From Chloroflexota bacterium (GTDB taxonomy: Bacteria > Chloroflexota > Limnocylindria > Limnocylindrales > CSP1-4): a DNA stretch of 64,000 bases. The notes under the pieces were generated by a model, which saw only the letters and a program-made list of their open reading frames with translations, was not told the origin of the DNA and did no database searches. How positions within the stretch are numbered: position 1 is the first letter of the stretch; each line of letters begins with the position of its first letter. The stretch lies in contig JAJYNP010000142.1 of NCBI GenBank assembly GCA_021786265.1, positions 104,345 to 168,344 of the forward strand. Reading direction: 5' to 3'. Below are positions 45,843 to 55,000 of the stretch, in pieces. A program made the position numbers and the translations under genes.

Positions 45843-47320
45843 TGTCGGCGGCCAGTGAATCTGTCCGCGTAAGCGGCCAGTGAATCTGTCACCGGTTGCG
45901 TCTCGAGTATCGCCGACGCCAGGGGTGATCGGCGGCTGGCGGGCGCCGCATGGTTGCCCCGAGTGCGCCTGTAGGATGGGAGTCGGCGAGCAGCCCGAGA
46001 TCGAGGTCGGGCTGGCCTTCGGCCGCTCGCGGGAGGTGCCGGGCGCGCAGCTGTCCCGGATCGGGCGGCGCCGGCCGGACCGGATAGAGCGCCTGCTCGT
46101 GGCTGACCCACAGGCTGCCGTCGAGCCGCTCCTGGAGGATGACCCGCCGGCCGGCCCACGATCGACCGTCTCGGCGGCGCGGCAGCTGGAGCGGCCCGCC
46201 GGGCCAGCTGAGCGTGGCATCGTTGGCGACCCGGCGCGGGTAGTGGAAGCAGAACACCACCTCCGGCGCCAGGCCCTCTGGCATCGCTCGCCAGGCGGGC
46301 CGCTGATCGGCGGCCGGAACGGCGAACCGCCGGTTGTGCCGGGGCAGGTACGCGGCGAGGACCGCGTTCGCCTGCTCGAGGGTCTCCGCCCGGGCGAGCC
46401 GCAGCTCGCTGATCAGGCGGTCCTGGAACGTCCCCCAGACCCGCTCGATGCGGCCCTTGGCCTGTGGGCTCCGGGCCCCGATCCAGCGGATGTCGAGCTC
46501 CTCGAGCGCCCGTCCGACCTCAGGTGAGCGAGCGCTTCCCGGTGAGCTGCTCGGTGAGCGTGGGGACCCGGTTCGACTCGCGCACGAAGATCCCGTGGCG
46601 GTCGGAGTACAGGGCACCCGGGAGTCCGTAGCGGTGGGCCGTCTCGGTGAGCATGGTGAAGTAGCCCGCGGCGTCCGTGGCCTCCCGGAAGGTGGCGCCG
46701 GTCAGCCGGCTCGTCGCATCGTCGATGCCGCCCACCAGGGTGAGCAGGGGTCCCCGGCTCTCCAGCCAGTCGTGGCGGCTGCCGTCGACCTGGAGCAGGA
46801 GCCCCTCCTGGGCCATGCGGTCACGCCGGCTGCGGTGCCTGGCTCTCCGTCGCCGGCGGACCGGGGCAAGGCCTGCCTCGTCGAGGATTCGGCGCAGCGT
46901 GCGCTCGGGGATCGTGATCGCCTCGCGCTCCGCGAGCAGCTCGGCGAGGTGGGCCCGGTTGACGCCCGCGTAGGTCGTGCGGGCGAGCTCGACGAGGCGC
47001 TCGCGCAACTCGTCGGGGGTCCGGTGGCCCGGCGCCCGCCCACGGTTGCCGTGGACGAGCCCGGCGAGCCCGTCGCCGCGGTACGTCGCCAGCAGCCGCC
47101 GCACCTGGCGCACCGACAGCTCAAGGATCCGCCCTGCCTCGTCGGCACTGATCCGGCCCGCGTCGAGGTGCTGCAGGACATAGAGGCGCCGCTGCGCCCG
47201 GGCATCCACGATGATCGTCTCCCTCGTTTCCATGCGACCGAGGGTGACAAAATCACTGGCCGCTTACGCGGACAGATTCACTGGCCGCTTACGGGGTGAC
47301 ACTTTCACTGGCCGAGGACA
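45843..47320 (-). mobile_element. Insertion sequence, ISNCY/IS1202-like, 1478 bp
   Basis: The element begins TGTC and ends with its complement GACA. The terminal inverted repeats share CGGCCAGTGAA and TGTC with few mismatches. It is bounded by an 18-bp direct repeat, a long target duplication that fits the IS1202-type group rather than common IS families. It carries a single DDE transposase gene on the minus strand, split by a frameshift. The ends contain repeated blocks (CGGCCAGTGAATCTGTC-like): two at the left (45849, 45874) and three at the right (47246, 47271, 47298), spaced about 25 bases. These are probably transposase-binding sites. Confidence 0.9.
45889..47233 (-). pseudogene. DDE transposase with one frameshift
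   Basis: The N-terminal part (47233-46520) starts METRETIIVDARAQRRLYVL and has a helix-turn-helix (ILELSVRQVRRLLATYRGDG) with the first catalytic Asp in LLLQVDGSRHDWL and the second in YSDRHGIF. It runs into a stop after TGKRSLT. The C-terminal part continues in another frame from about 46540 with EVGRALEELDIRWIGA and PQAKGRIERVWGTFQDRL, which supplies the catalytic Glu. Removing one base near 46523 would restore a single frame of about 448 residues. All three catalytic residues survive. The family resembles ISNCY/IS1202 transposases. Confidence 0.85.
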
Positions 47321-47338
47321 CAGCCTCGCTCATCGAAG
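47321..47338. repeat. Right target-site duplication of the insertion sequence
   Basis: An exact copy of the 18-bp left duplication. The rpsU promoter -35 box begins at the very next base (47339). Confidence 0.85.
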
Positions 47339-47367
47339 TTGACCGCCCATCGCTCCTCCGCTATGCT
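47339..47367 (+). promoter_or_regulatory. Promoter of rpsU
   Basis: TTGACC (47339-47344), a 17-base spacer and TATGCT (47362-47367) make a good sigma-70-type promoter. It predicts a 5' leader of about 100 bases before rpsU. The IS target duplication ends immediately before the -35 box. Confidence 0.7.
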
Positions 47368-47473
47368 CGGCCGGCCCTCGCGCGGTGCCGGTTCTGCCCG
47401 CGCGCACGCTTGTGTCCGCCTGGCACCGGACAGCGTGTCGAGGCAAGTCCCGGCCAGGGGAGGTGAAACCGGA

Positions 47474-47653
47474 TTGGCTGAAGTCCGCGTCGGGGAGAAC
47501 GAGACCTTCGAGAGCGCGCTCCGCCGCTTCAACAAGAAGATCCAGCAGAGCGGGATCCTCGCAGAGGCTCGACGCCGCGAGCACTACGAGAAGCCGAGCG
47601 TGAAGCGCAAGCGCAAGGAAGCGAAGCGCAAGAAGGCCGCCCGCCAGGGCTAG
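47474..47653 (+). CDS. rpsU: Ribosomal protein S21
   Basis: This 59-residue S21 is a basic protein of the small-subunit platform. [20 protein letters not shown] and the Lys/Arg-rich end [15 protein letters not shown] are diagnostic. The start is TTG 47474, supported by an excellent GGAGGTGA ribosome-binding site 7 bases upstream and by the family N-terminus; upstream in-frame starts lack conservation. It leads a cluster with a YqeY-like gene, a common bacterial pairing. Confidence 0.95.
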   Translation: MAEVRVGENETFESALRRFNKKIQQSGILAEARRREHYEKPSVKRKRKEAKRKKAARQG

Positions 47654-47768
47654 GTCGTCCGGGGCCGCATCCGACGGTACGAGGGCACCGTGCCCCGTCC
47701 CGCGGTCCGCGGCCCGGCCTCCGGCCACTCCGGGGCGCCGGACGGCGCAGCCCGGGAGCCACCATCCC

Positions 47769-48266
47769 GTGACACTCGCAGAGCGATTCCAGGCCGACAT
47801 GACCGCCGCGATGCGTGCGCGCGACGAGGGCCGTCGCGATGCGCTCCGAATGGCGGTCGCGGCCATGCAACGGGCCACCAAGGACGCGCGCCGTCCGCTG
47901 ACCCCCGATGAGGAGGTGGCGGTGCTGACGCGCGAGATCCGGACCCGCCGCGAATCCCTCGACGCCTTCGCCTCCGGCGGGCGCCCCGACCTCGCCGCGG
48001 ACGAGCAGCGCAAGATCGACGTGCTCGCCGCCTACATGCCGGCGCAGTTCGGCGACGAGGAGCTCGACGCGCTCGTGCGCGAGGCCATCGACGAGGTGGC
48101 CGCAACCTCCCCGAGGGATCTCGGGCGGGTCATGAAGGTGCTCGCGCCGCGCGTGAAAGGACGTGCCGACGGGCGGGCGGTGAACCAGCTCGTCACCCGC
48201 GAGCTGGCGCGGCGCGCAGGCGCGGCGGCGAAACCCGGCCCTGGCGCAGGCGCGGGTTCGGGCTGA
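47769..48266 (+). CDS. GatB/YqeY-domain protein
   Basis: This 165-residue YqeY-like protein carries the helical domain found at the C-terminus of the GatB amidotransferase. It reads LAERFQADMTAAMRARDEGR, RTRRESLDAFASGGR, VLAAYMPAQFGDEELDALV and APRVKGRADGRAVNQLV. A short Gly/Ala/Pro tail follows. A tRNA-related role is inferred in the family but not established. The GTG start (47769) follows GGGAGCC. rpsU-yqeY order is conserved, and the stop overlaps the next start by one base. Confidence 0.92.
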   Translation: MTLAERFQADMTAAMRARDEGRRDALRMAVAAMQRATKDARRPLTPDEEVAVLTREIRTRRESLDAFASGGRPDLAADEQRKIDVLAAYMPAQFGDEELDALVREAIDEVAATSPRDLGRVMKVLAPRVKGRADGRAVNQLVTRELARRAGAAAKPGPGAGAGSG

Positions 48267-50413
48267 TGCTCGCCCAGCAGGCCCGGGCCCCCCTGGCGGC
48301 CTTCACCCGCCGCGACGCCGTCCGGCTCTCCGTGAGCGCCGCGATCCTGGTCGCCGCGCTCACTGCCATCCTCTCCATCGACATCATCCCTGCCGCCTAC
48401 CACGTCTCCGTGGGAGACATCGCGCCCAGCGCGATCACCGCGCCGCGGACCGTGACCTTCGTCAGCACCATCCTCACGACACAGGCGCAGGACGCGGCCG
48501 TGCAGGCCGTCCCCCCCCAGTACGACTACACGACCCAGAAGGGCGACCTCGCGGCCGCGAAGCAGGCAGCCGAGTTCGACAAGCTGGTGGCCCCGGTGGA
48601 CGCCGCGTTCGGTGCCGTGCTCTCCGAGCAGGCCCGCAAGGCGGCCCTGGCGGGGGCGTTGCCGAGCCTCTCGAAGACGGCGATGGCCACGCTCCAGGGA
48701 CTGGACATGGCCTCCTGGACCACGCTGCGCGACGAGATGCGCAGCGTGCTGGTCACGACCCAGCAGGCAGAGGTACGTGACTCCGAGCTGGATGCCGCCC
48801 GCCTGGCACTGCCCGAGGCGCTGCCGCCGGGCGTCCCGGTGGACCAGCGTGCGCTGGCCGGGGATATCATCGAGCCGCTCCTGGTAGCCAATTCCTCGTA
48901 TGACGCGGCGGCCACGCAGGCCGCGCGCGCCCAGGCGCTGCAGGACACCCAGCCCGTCACGGTCACCGTCAAGCAGGGCGAGGTGATCGTCGACCAGGGT
49001 CATATGATCTCCCCCACCGACATGGAGAAGGTCCAGGCCCTCGGGTTGGAGAACCCCCAGCCCGACCTGGCCAAGCTCGCGGGCTGGTTCCTGCTCGCGG
49101 TCCTGGTGGTGGCACTGCTGCTCGGTTGGGTCTGGCGATACCGGCCCGAGCTGTGGCACCGCGACAACGCGCTGCTGCTCGTCGGGCTGATGCTCGTCGG
49201 GGCGGTGCTCGCGCTGAAGCTGACCGCCGGGCGTCCGATCATGCCGTTCTTCATCCCGGTCTCGACCGTCGGGCTGCTGCTGGCGATCCTGCTCGACAGC
49301 GGCGCCGCCATCGTGGTGCTGGGCACGCTGGCCGTCCTCGGCGGCGCCGTCTCCGGCACCGTGGAGCTGGCCACGTACATCTTCCTGGGCGGCCTCGTCG
49401 GGATCATCGTGCTCCACCGCGGTGACCGGTTCCACCGTTTCGTCCAGGCCGGCCTCGCCATGGCGGTGGTCAACGCCGCCGTGGTCGCGATCTTCACGCT
49501 GCTGGGCGAGCGCGACCTGACCGGGCTTCTCCAGCTGTGGGGCGCGGCCGCCGGCTCCGCGGGCGCGTCGGCCATCGTCGCGGTGGGGTCGTTCGCGGTG
49601 CTGGGCAACCTGTTCGGCATCACGACCAGCTTCCAGCTGCTCGAGCTGGCGAACCCCTCGCAGCCGCTGCTCCGGCGGCTCCTGCTCGAGACGCCCGGCA
49701 CGTACCACCACTCGCTCATGGTCGGGAACCTGGCCGAGCGGGCGGCGGAGGCGATCGGGGCGGACCCGCTGCTCGCACGCGTGGCGTCCTACTACCACGA
49801 CATCGGCAAGCTGGCGAACCCCGCGGCGTTCATCGAGAACCAGGGGGGCATAGGCAACGTCCACGACCTGCTGACGCCGGAAGAATCCGCCGCCGTCCTG
49901 AAGGAGCACGTGGCGAACGGGATCGACCTCGCCTACCAGTACGGGCTGCCGAAGGCGATCATCGCGTTCATCCCGCAGCACCACGGTACCGCGCTGATGA
50001 GCTACTTCTACGCGAAGGCGCAGGAGCAGGCCGCGGCGGGCGCCGTGCCGGGGACGCCCGAGGCCGAGGCGGCGGCCGGGTCGGTCGACCCGGCGCGGTT
50101 CCGCCACGCAGGCCCCAAGCCGCAGAGCCGCGAGGCCGCGATCCTGATGCTGTCGGATGGCGTCGAGGCGTCGGTGCGGTCGCTGACGGGCCACGACGAG
50201 CCGGCCATCCGCGCGATGGTGGGCCGCATCATCCGGGAGCGGCTCGAGGACGGCCAGTTCGACGAGTGCGACCTGACGCTGCGCGACCTCGAACGAATCC
50301 GCGAGGCGTTCGTGGTGCAGCTCCTGGGCATGTACCACCAGCGCATCGAATACCCGCAGAACAAGATCGTCGAGCTGGAGTCGCGCCGGATCGCCGGCGC
50401 CGGGCGGACGTGA
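48266..50413 (+). CDS. 7TMR-HD family phosphohydrolase (PgpH/YqfF-like)
   Basis: This 715-residue membrane protein has a first helix at about 27-45 and a large extracytoplasmic 7TMR-HDED domain (about 50-270). Seven helices follow (from about 275, WFLLAVLVVALLLGWVW), then a cytoplasmic HD domain. HD signatures are HHSLMVGNLAERAAE, SYYHDIGK and FIPQHHGT. PgpH-type members hydrolyse cyclic di-AMP, so a role in c-di-AMP turnover is likely. ATG 48266 overlaps the upstream stop by one base, and ybeY follows by GTGA overlap, as in Firmicutes and Chloroflexota. Confidence 0.93.
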   Translation: MLAQQARAPLAAFTRRDAVRLSVSAAILVAALTAILSIDIIPAAYHVSVGDIAPSAITAPRTVTFVSTILTTQAQDAAVQAVPPQYDYTTQKGDLAAAKQAAEFDKLVAPVDAAFGAVLSEQARKAALAGALPSLSKTAMATLQGLDMASWTTLRDEMRSVLVTTQQAEVRDSELDAARLALPEALPPGVPVDQRALAGDIIEPLLVANSSYDAAATQAARAQALQDTQPVTVTVKQGEVIVDQGHMISPTDMEKVQALGLENPQPDLAKLAGWFLLAVLVVALLLGWVWRYRPELWHRDNALLLVGLMLVGAVLALKLTAGRPIMPFFIPVSTVGLLLAILLDSGAAIVVLGTLAVLGGAVSGTVELATYIFLGGLVGIIVLHRGDRFHRFVQAGLAMAVVNAAVVAIFTLLGERDLTGLLQLWGAAAGSAGASAIVAVGSFAVLGNLFGITTSFQLLELANPSQPLLRRLLLETPGTYHHSLMVGNLAERAAEAIGADPLLARVASYYHDIGKLANPAAFIENQGGIGNVHDLLTPEESAAVLKEHVANGIDLAYQYGLPKAIIAFIPQHHGTALMSYFYAKAQEQAAAGAVPGTPEAEAAAGSVDPARFRHAGPKPQSREAAILMLSDGVEASVRSLTGHDEPAIRAMVGRIIRERLEDGQFDECDLTLRDLERIREAFVVQLLGMYHQRIEYPQNKIVELESRRIAGAGRT

Positions 50414-51165
50414 CCGCGCCCGGGCGCGGGCCGGAGCACGGGGGCGACCGATCGGGCCGGGGGGGCACACCTCGCCGCGACGCCGCCCGGGCTCGCCGCG
50501 ACGCCGACCCGGGGGGCGCGCCTGGCCGCGACCCGGAGGTCGCCCTGGCCGGGTCTCGGCGGGCGGATGCGCCCACCAGCGAGCCCGGGGGCCGCACCAC
50601 CGTGCGCTACCTGCCGCCGTGGCGGGTCGAGCTGACGGTCAGGCCCGGCGTGCGGCGCATCCTCGCGCTCGAGTCGCTGGCCCGCCTGGCGGCCGCCGCG
50701 CTGGAGGCCGCCAGGGCTCCGGCGCCCGCGTCCCTCGGGTTGATCCTCTCCGGCGACGCGGAGCTGGCGGCGCTGAACCTGCAGGCGATGGGCAGGGAGG
50801 GCCCGACCGACGTCCTCTCGTTTCCGCTCCTGCCGCCCGCCGCGTTTCCGCCGCACGCGGGGCAGGGACGTGAGGCCCGTGGACCCGCCGCCGCGTTCGC
50901 GCTCCCGCCGGGCACGCGTCCGCACCTGGGCGACATCGTCGTTTCGGTCGATCGTGCCGTGGACCAGGCGCGCGAAGGGCGCGGAGGGCAGACCGGCGAC
51001 GTGGCCTGGGAACCGGCCGACGAGCTGGCGCTGCTCGTGGTGCATGGCGCGCTGCACGTCTGCGGCTGGGATCACGCCGAGCCCGAGGAGGAAGCCGGGA
51101 TGCGGTCGCTGGAGCGCCGGATCCTGGCTGGCGCGAGCCATGCCCGCCGGGCCCGGCCGCGATGA
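50410..51165 (+). CDS. ybeY: Endoribonuclease YbeY
   Basis: This metalloprotein of the 16S rRNA 3'-end maturation family has the zinc motif HGALHVCGWDH. GREGPTDVLSFPLL and HLGDIVVSVDRAV are also present. At 251 residues it exceeds the usual 150-180. The first ~63 residues are Arg/Gly/Asp/Pro-rich and probably disordered, and there is an insertion before the HLGDI region. GTG 50410 overlaps the HD gene stop (GTGA) and is preferred, but a GTG near 50601 would give a family-sized protein. Confidence 0.93.
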   Translation: MTAPGRGPEHGGDRSGRGGTPRRDAARARRDADPGGAPGRDPEVALAGSRRADAPTSEPGGRTTVRYLPPWRVELTVRPGVRRILALESLARLAAAALEAARAPAPASLGLILSGDAELAALNLQAMGREGPTDVLSFPLLPPAAFPPHAGQGREARGPAAAFALPPGTRPHLGDIVVSVDRAVDQAREGRGGQTGDVAWEPADELALLVVHGALHVCGWDHAEPEEEAGMRSLERRILAGASHARRARPR

Positions 51166-52001
51166 GCGCCGCGAAACTCGTCGTCGGGTTGGGCAACCCC
51201 GGGCCGAAGTACGCGGAGACCCGTCACAACGTCGGCTGGATGGTGCTCGACCGGATCGCCGATCGCGCGGGCCTGTCGGGCCGCGGCAAGGAGCGCGACG
51301 CGGCCATCTCGGTGCGGGGGCGCCTCGGCGACCTCGACATCGTGCTGGTCAAGCCTCTCACCTTCATGAACGACTCCGGGATCGCCGTCCGCAAGATCCT
51401 GGCCCGGGAACACGTGCCGCTCGAGCAGATGCTGGTGGTGGTGGACGACTTCGCGCTGCCGTTCGGCCGGCTGCGGATCCGGCCGGAGGGAACCCACGGC
51501 GGCCACAACGGGCTGCGCTCGATCGTGGCCGAGCTCGAGACGCAGCGCTTCGCGCGACTCCGCGTCGGGATCGGAGAACCGCGCCGGGATGCCATCGACC
51601 ACGTGCTGAGCCGCTTCTCGGGGGACGAGCGGAGGCTCCTGCCGGAGCTGCTGGACGCGGCGGCCGACGCCGTCGAGTCCTGGGCACGCGACGGGGCCCA
51701 GGCGTCGGCCAACCGGTGGAACGGCTGGACACTCCCGGCGGCCGCACCGGGACCGGCAGCGGCCGCAGGCGGGGGGGCGAGGGGCGCGGACAGGGCAGCG
51801 CCGGGTGTCGCCGGCGACACCTCCGTCGCCGGCGACACCGGCGACGGAGCAGGACGCCGGGATGGCGGCGGCTCGATGCCGCTCACGGCGCCCGGGCCCG
51901 GCGAAGTCGGCGGCCCCACGGGATCCGACGGGATCCGCCGCACCAGATCGGGCTGGCGGCGCATCCTGCCCCGCGCTTCCGACGACGACCCGCGGTCCTG
52001 A
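51162..52001 (+). CDS. pth: Peptidyl-tRNA hydrolase with C-terminal extension
   Basis: This 279-residue Pth recycles peptidyl-tRNA. The catalytic site is in VVGLGNPGPKY and RHNVGW (His22), with KPLTFMNDSG, VVVDDFALPFGRLRIR and GGHNGLRSI. Normal Pth is about 190 residues. The last ~85 are Gly/Ala/Asp-rich, including two VAGDT copies encoded by the perfect palindrome GTCGCCGGCGAC (51807-51818 and 51825-51836). The start ATG overlaps ybeY. mfd follows after 6 bases, as in many bacteria. Confidence 0.95.
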   Translation: MSAAKLVVGLGNPGPKYAETRHNVGWMVLDRIADRAGLSGRGKERDAAISVRGRLGDLDIVLVKPLTFMNDSGIAVRKILAREHVPLEQMLVVVDDFALPFGRLRIRPEGTHGGHNGLRSIVAELETQRFARLRVGIGEPRRDAIDHVLSRFSGDERRLLPELLDAAADAVESWARDGAQASANRWNGWTLPAAAPGPAAAAGGGARGADRAAPGVAGDTSVAGDTGDGAGRRDGGGSMPLTAPGPGEVGGPTGSDGIRRTRSGWRRILPRASDDDPRS

Positions 52002-52007
52002 TCCACC

Positions 52008-55000
52008 GTGACCGAGCAGCGCCTGCGCGGCCGCCGAGGCCGCGACCGGCACATCGCTGAGGCGTCGGCCGAGCTCGCCGGCCGGCGGTCGCATCCCGGG
52101 CAGGCGGGCCGCGCGGCGTCCGGCGCAGCCCGGATCCGGGTCGCGGACCTCTCGTCGCTGCCGCCGCTCCTGGCCGCGACGGCGGAGTTGCGTGGCCTGG
52201 CGGAGCGGTACGCGCGGGTACGCGAGGGCCGGGCCGGGCGCGACCTGCGGCACGTCGTGTACGCGTCGGTGCCGCACGGCGCCAAGACGTACCTCGCGGC
52301 GGCGCTCGCGCTCGCCGCGGGCGAGCGCCTCGTCTGGGTCGCGCGCGACGCGGAGATCGCCGATCGCGTGGCCGAGGAGCTCGTCGCGTGGCTCGGCGAC
52401 CCGTCGGCAATCGTCGTGCTCGAGCCGCGCACCGCGCTCGCCTACGAGCGGGGAGAGCTGGTGCGCGACGAGACGGCCGCGCGGGTCGCCGCCCTCGCCG
52501 CGTGGCGGCACGGTGCGGGGCCGAGGATCCTGGTCAGCAGCCCCCAGGCGCTCTTCCAGCGCACGCTTCCGCCCGGCGAGATCCCGTCCGCCCCGCTCGT
52601 CCTGCGGCGCGGCGCCCGCATTTCGCAGGAACGCCTGCTGCGCGAGCTGCTCGACCTCGGCTACGAGGCCGTCACGGAGGTCGGGGGGCGCGGCGAGTTC
52701 GCCCGGCGCGGCGGGATCGTGGACCTGTTTCCGCCCGGGCAGCCCTTTCCGGTCCGTGCGGAGTTCTTCGGGGACGAGATCGACTCGCTCCGCGCGTTCG
52801 ACCCCGCCGACCAGCGCTCGACCGGTGCCGTGAGCGCCGCCGGGGTGCTGCCTGCGGACGAGTTCCCGCTGCCGCCCGACACCACCGCCTGGCTGCGCGC
52901 GCGGCTGGGGAAGCTCGCCGGCCGCCTCTCGCCGCTCCTCGAGGCGGACCTGGAGCGGATGACGGCCGCCCGGCAGCTCGGCGACGCGGCCGAGGTGTGG
53001 GCCGGGGTGCTGGCACCCGCCACCGGCCTCGACCACGTCGGCGATGCGATCTGGCTGCTCGACGAGCCCGGCGACGTCGATCAGGCTGCCCAGCTGCTCT
53101 GGGAGCAGGCGGCCGAGCGACGGGCGGAGCTGGAGGAATCGGGCGAGGTGCCCGCCGGGTGGCCCGAGGCGTACCTGGAGCAGTGGGCCTGGCAGCGGGC
53201 ACGGCGCGAGGCGCGGACGCTCGAGCTGACCTGGGAGAGCGAGGCCGAGGAGGCGCCTCCGGGCGGCAACCCGTTCGGCTGGCGCGAACCCGCGCTGCCG
53301 CCCCAGCGGGTCGCCGGGATCCCGGACGCCGTCGCGCGCTGGCGGGCCGAGGAGCGGCGCGTCGTGATCTCCTCGGACCAGTCGGCGCGCCTCGCCGAGA
53401 TCCTCGAGGATGCCGGTGTGCTGGCCGTGCCGGCCAGGCGCCTCGCCGAGCCGCCCGCCCCGGGCGCATTGGCCCTCGTGGAGCGCAGTCTCAACAGCGG
53501 GTTCGAGGACGGCCCCGACGGGCTCGTCCTGCTCACTGACCGCGAGCTGTTCGGGAGCGTCCGCGTGCGCCGTCCGCGTGCGCTCCGGAGGGTCGTCCCG
53601 CGCGATCTCCTCGAACGGCTGCTCGCCGGGGACATCGTGGTCCACGTCGACCACGGCATCGCCCGCTACGGCGGCATGGTCCGCCGGGGCGTCGGCGCGG
53701 TGGGGGAGGAGCGGGACTACCTCGAGCTCCACTTCGCGGGCACCGACCGCATCTTCCTGCCGGTGGAGCAGATCGACCGGATCTCGCGCTACTCGGGCGG
53801 CGAGAGCCCCCAGCTCTCGAGCCTCGGCGGTGGCGAGTGGCAGCGCACCCGAGCGCGCGTCCGGCGGGCGGTCACCGACCTGGCGAAGGACCTGCTCGAG
53901 CTCTACTCGGCGCGGGCACAGGCGCGCGGCCACCAGTTCGCCCCCGACACGCCCTGGCAGGCGGAGCTGGAGGCGGCGTTCCCCTACGAGGAGACGCCCG
54001 ACCAGCAGCGCGCGGTGGCCGAGTCCAAGAGCGACATGGAGCGGCTCGAGCCGATGGACCGGCTCGTCGTGGGCGACGTGGGGTACGGCAAGACCGAGGT
54101 GGCGCTCCGGGCGGCGTTCAAGGCGATCCAGGACGGGACGCAGGTGGCGGTGCTGGTCCCGACCACCGTGCTCGCGCAGCAGCACTTCACGACGTTCATG
54201 CAGCGGTTCGCGGCCTATCCGCTGACCGTGCGGCTGCTCAGCCGCTTCGTGCCGCCCGCCGAGCAGCGCGCCACCATCGACGGGCTGGCACAGGGCAGCG
54301 TGGACCTGGTGATCGGCACGCACAGGCTCCTCTCGAAGGACGTGCAGTTCCGCGATCTCGGGCTGCTGGTCGTCGACGAGGAACAGCGCTTCGGGGTGGC
54401 GCACAAGGAGCGCCTCAAGCAGCTGAAGCGCGCCGTGGACGTGCTGACGCTCTCGGCCACGCCCATCCCCCGCACGCTGAACATGGCGCTCTCGGGTGTC
54501 CGGGACATGAGCGTGATCGAGACGCCGCCGGAGGATCGGCTCCCGATCCAGACCCGGGTCGCGGAGGCGTCGGCGGGCCTGGTCCGCGACGCGATCCTCC
54601 GCGAGCTCGATCGCGGCGGCCAGGCATTCTTCGTCCACAACCGGGTCGAGACGATCGAGGCGCAGGCGGAGCAGCTCCGGCGGCTCCTCCCGCAGGCGCG
54701 GATCGCGGTCGCCCACGGCCAGATGCCGGAGGGCCAGCTCGAGCGGGTCATGCTGGCGTTCTCGGCCGGCGAGCACGACGTGCTCGTCTGCACGACGATC
54801 ATCGAGTCGGGGCTCGACATCCCGAACGCGAACACCATCGTGATCGATCGGGCCGACGCGCTCGGGCTGGCCCAGCTGTACCAGCTGCGCGGGCGGGTCG
54901 GGCGCAGCGCACGCCGCGCGTACGCGTACCTGCTCTACCGGCGGCGCGACCGGCTGAGCGAGGTGGCGCGCAAGCGGCTGCAGGCGATCTTCAACGCGTC

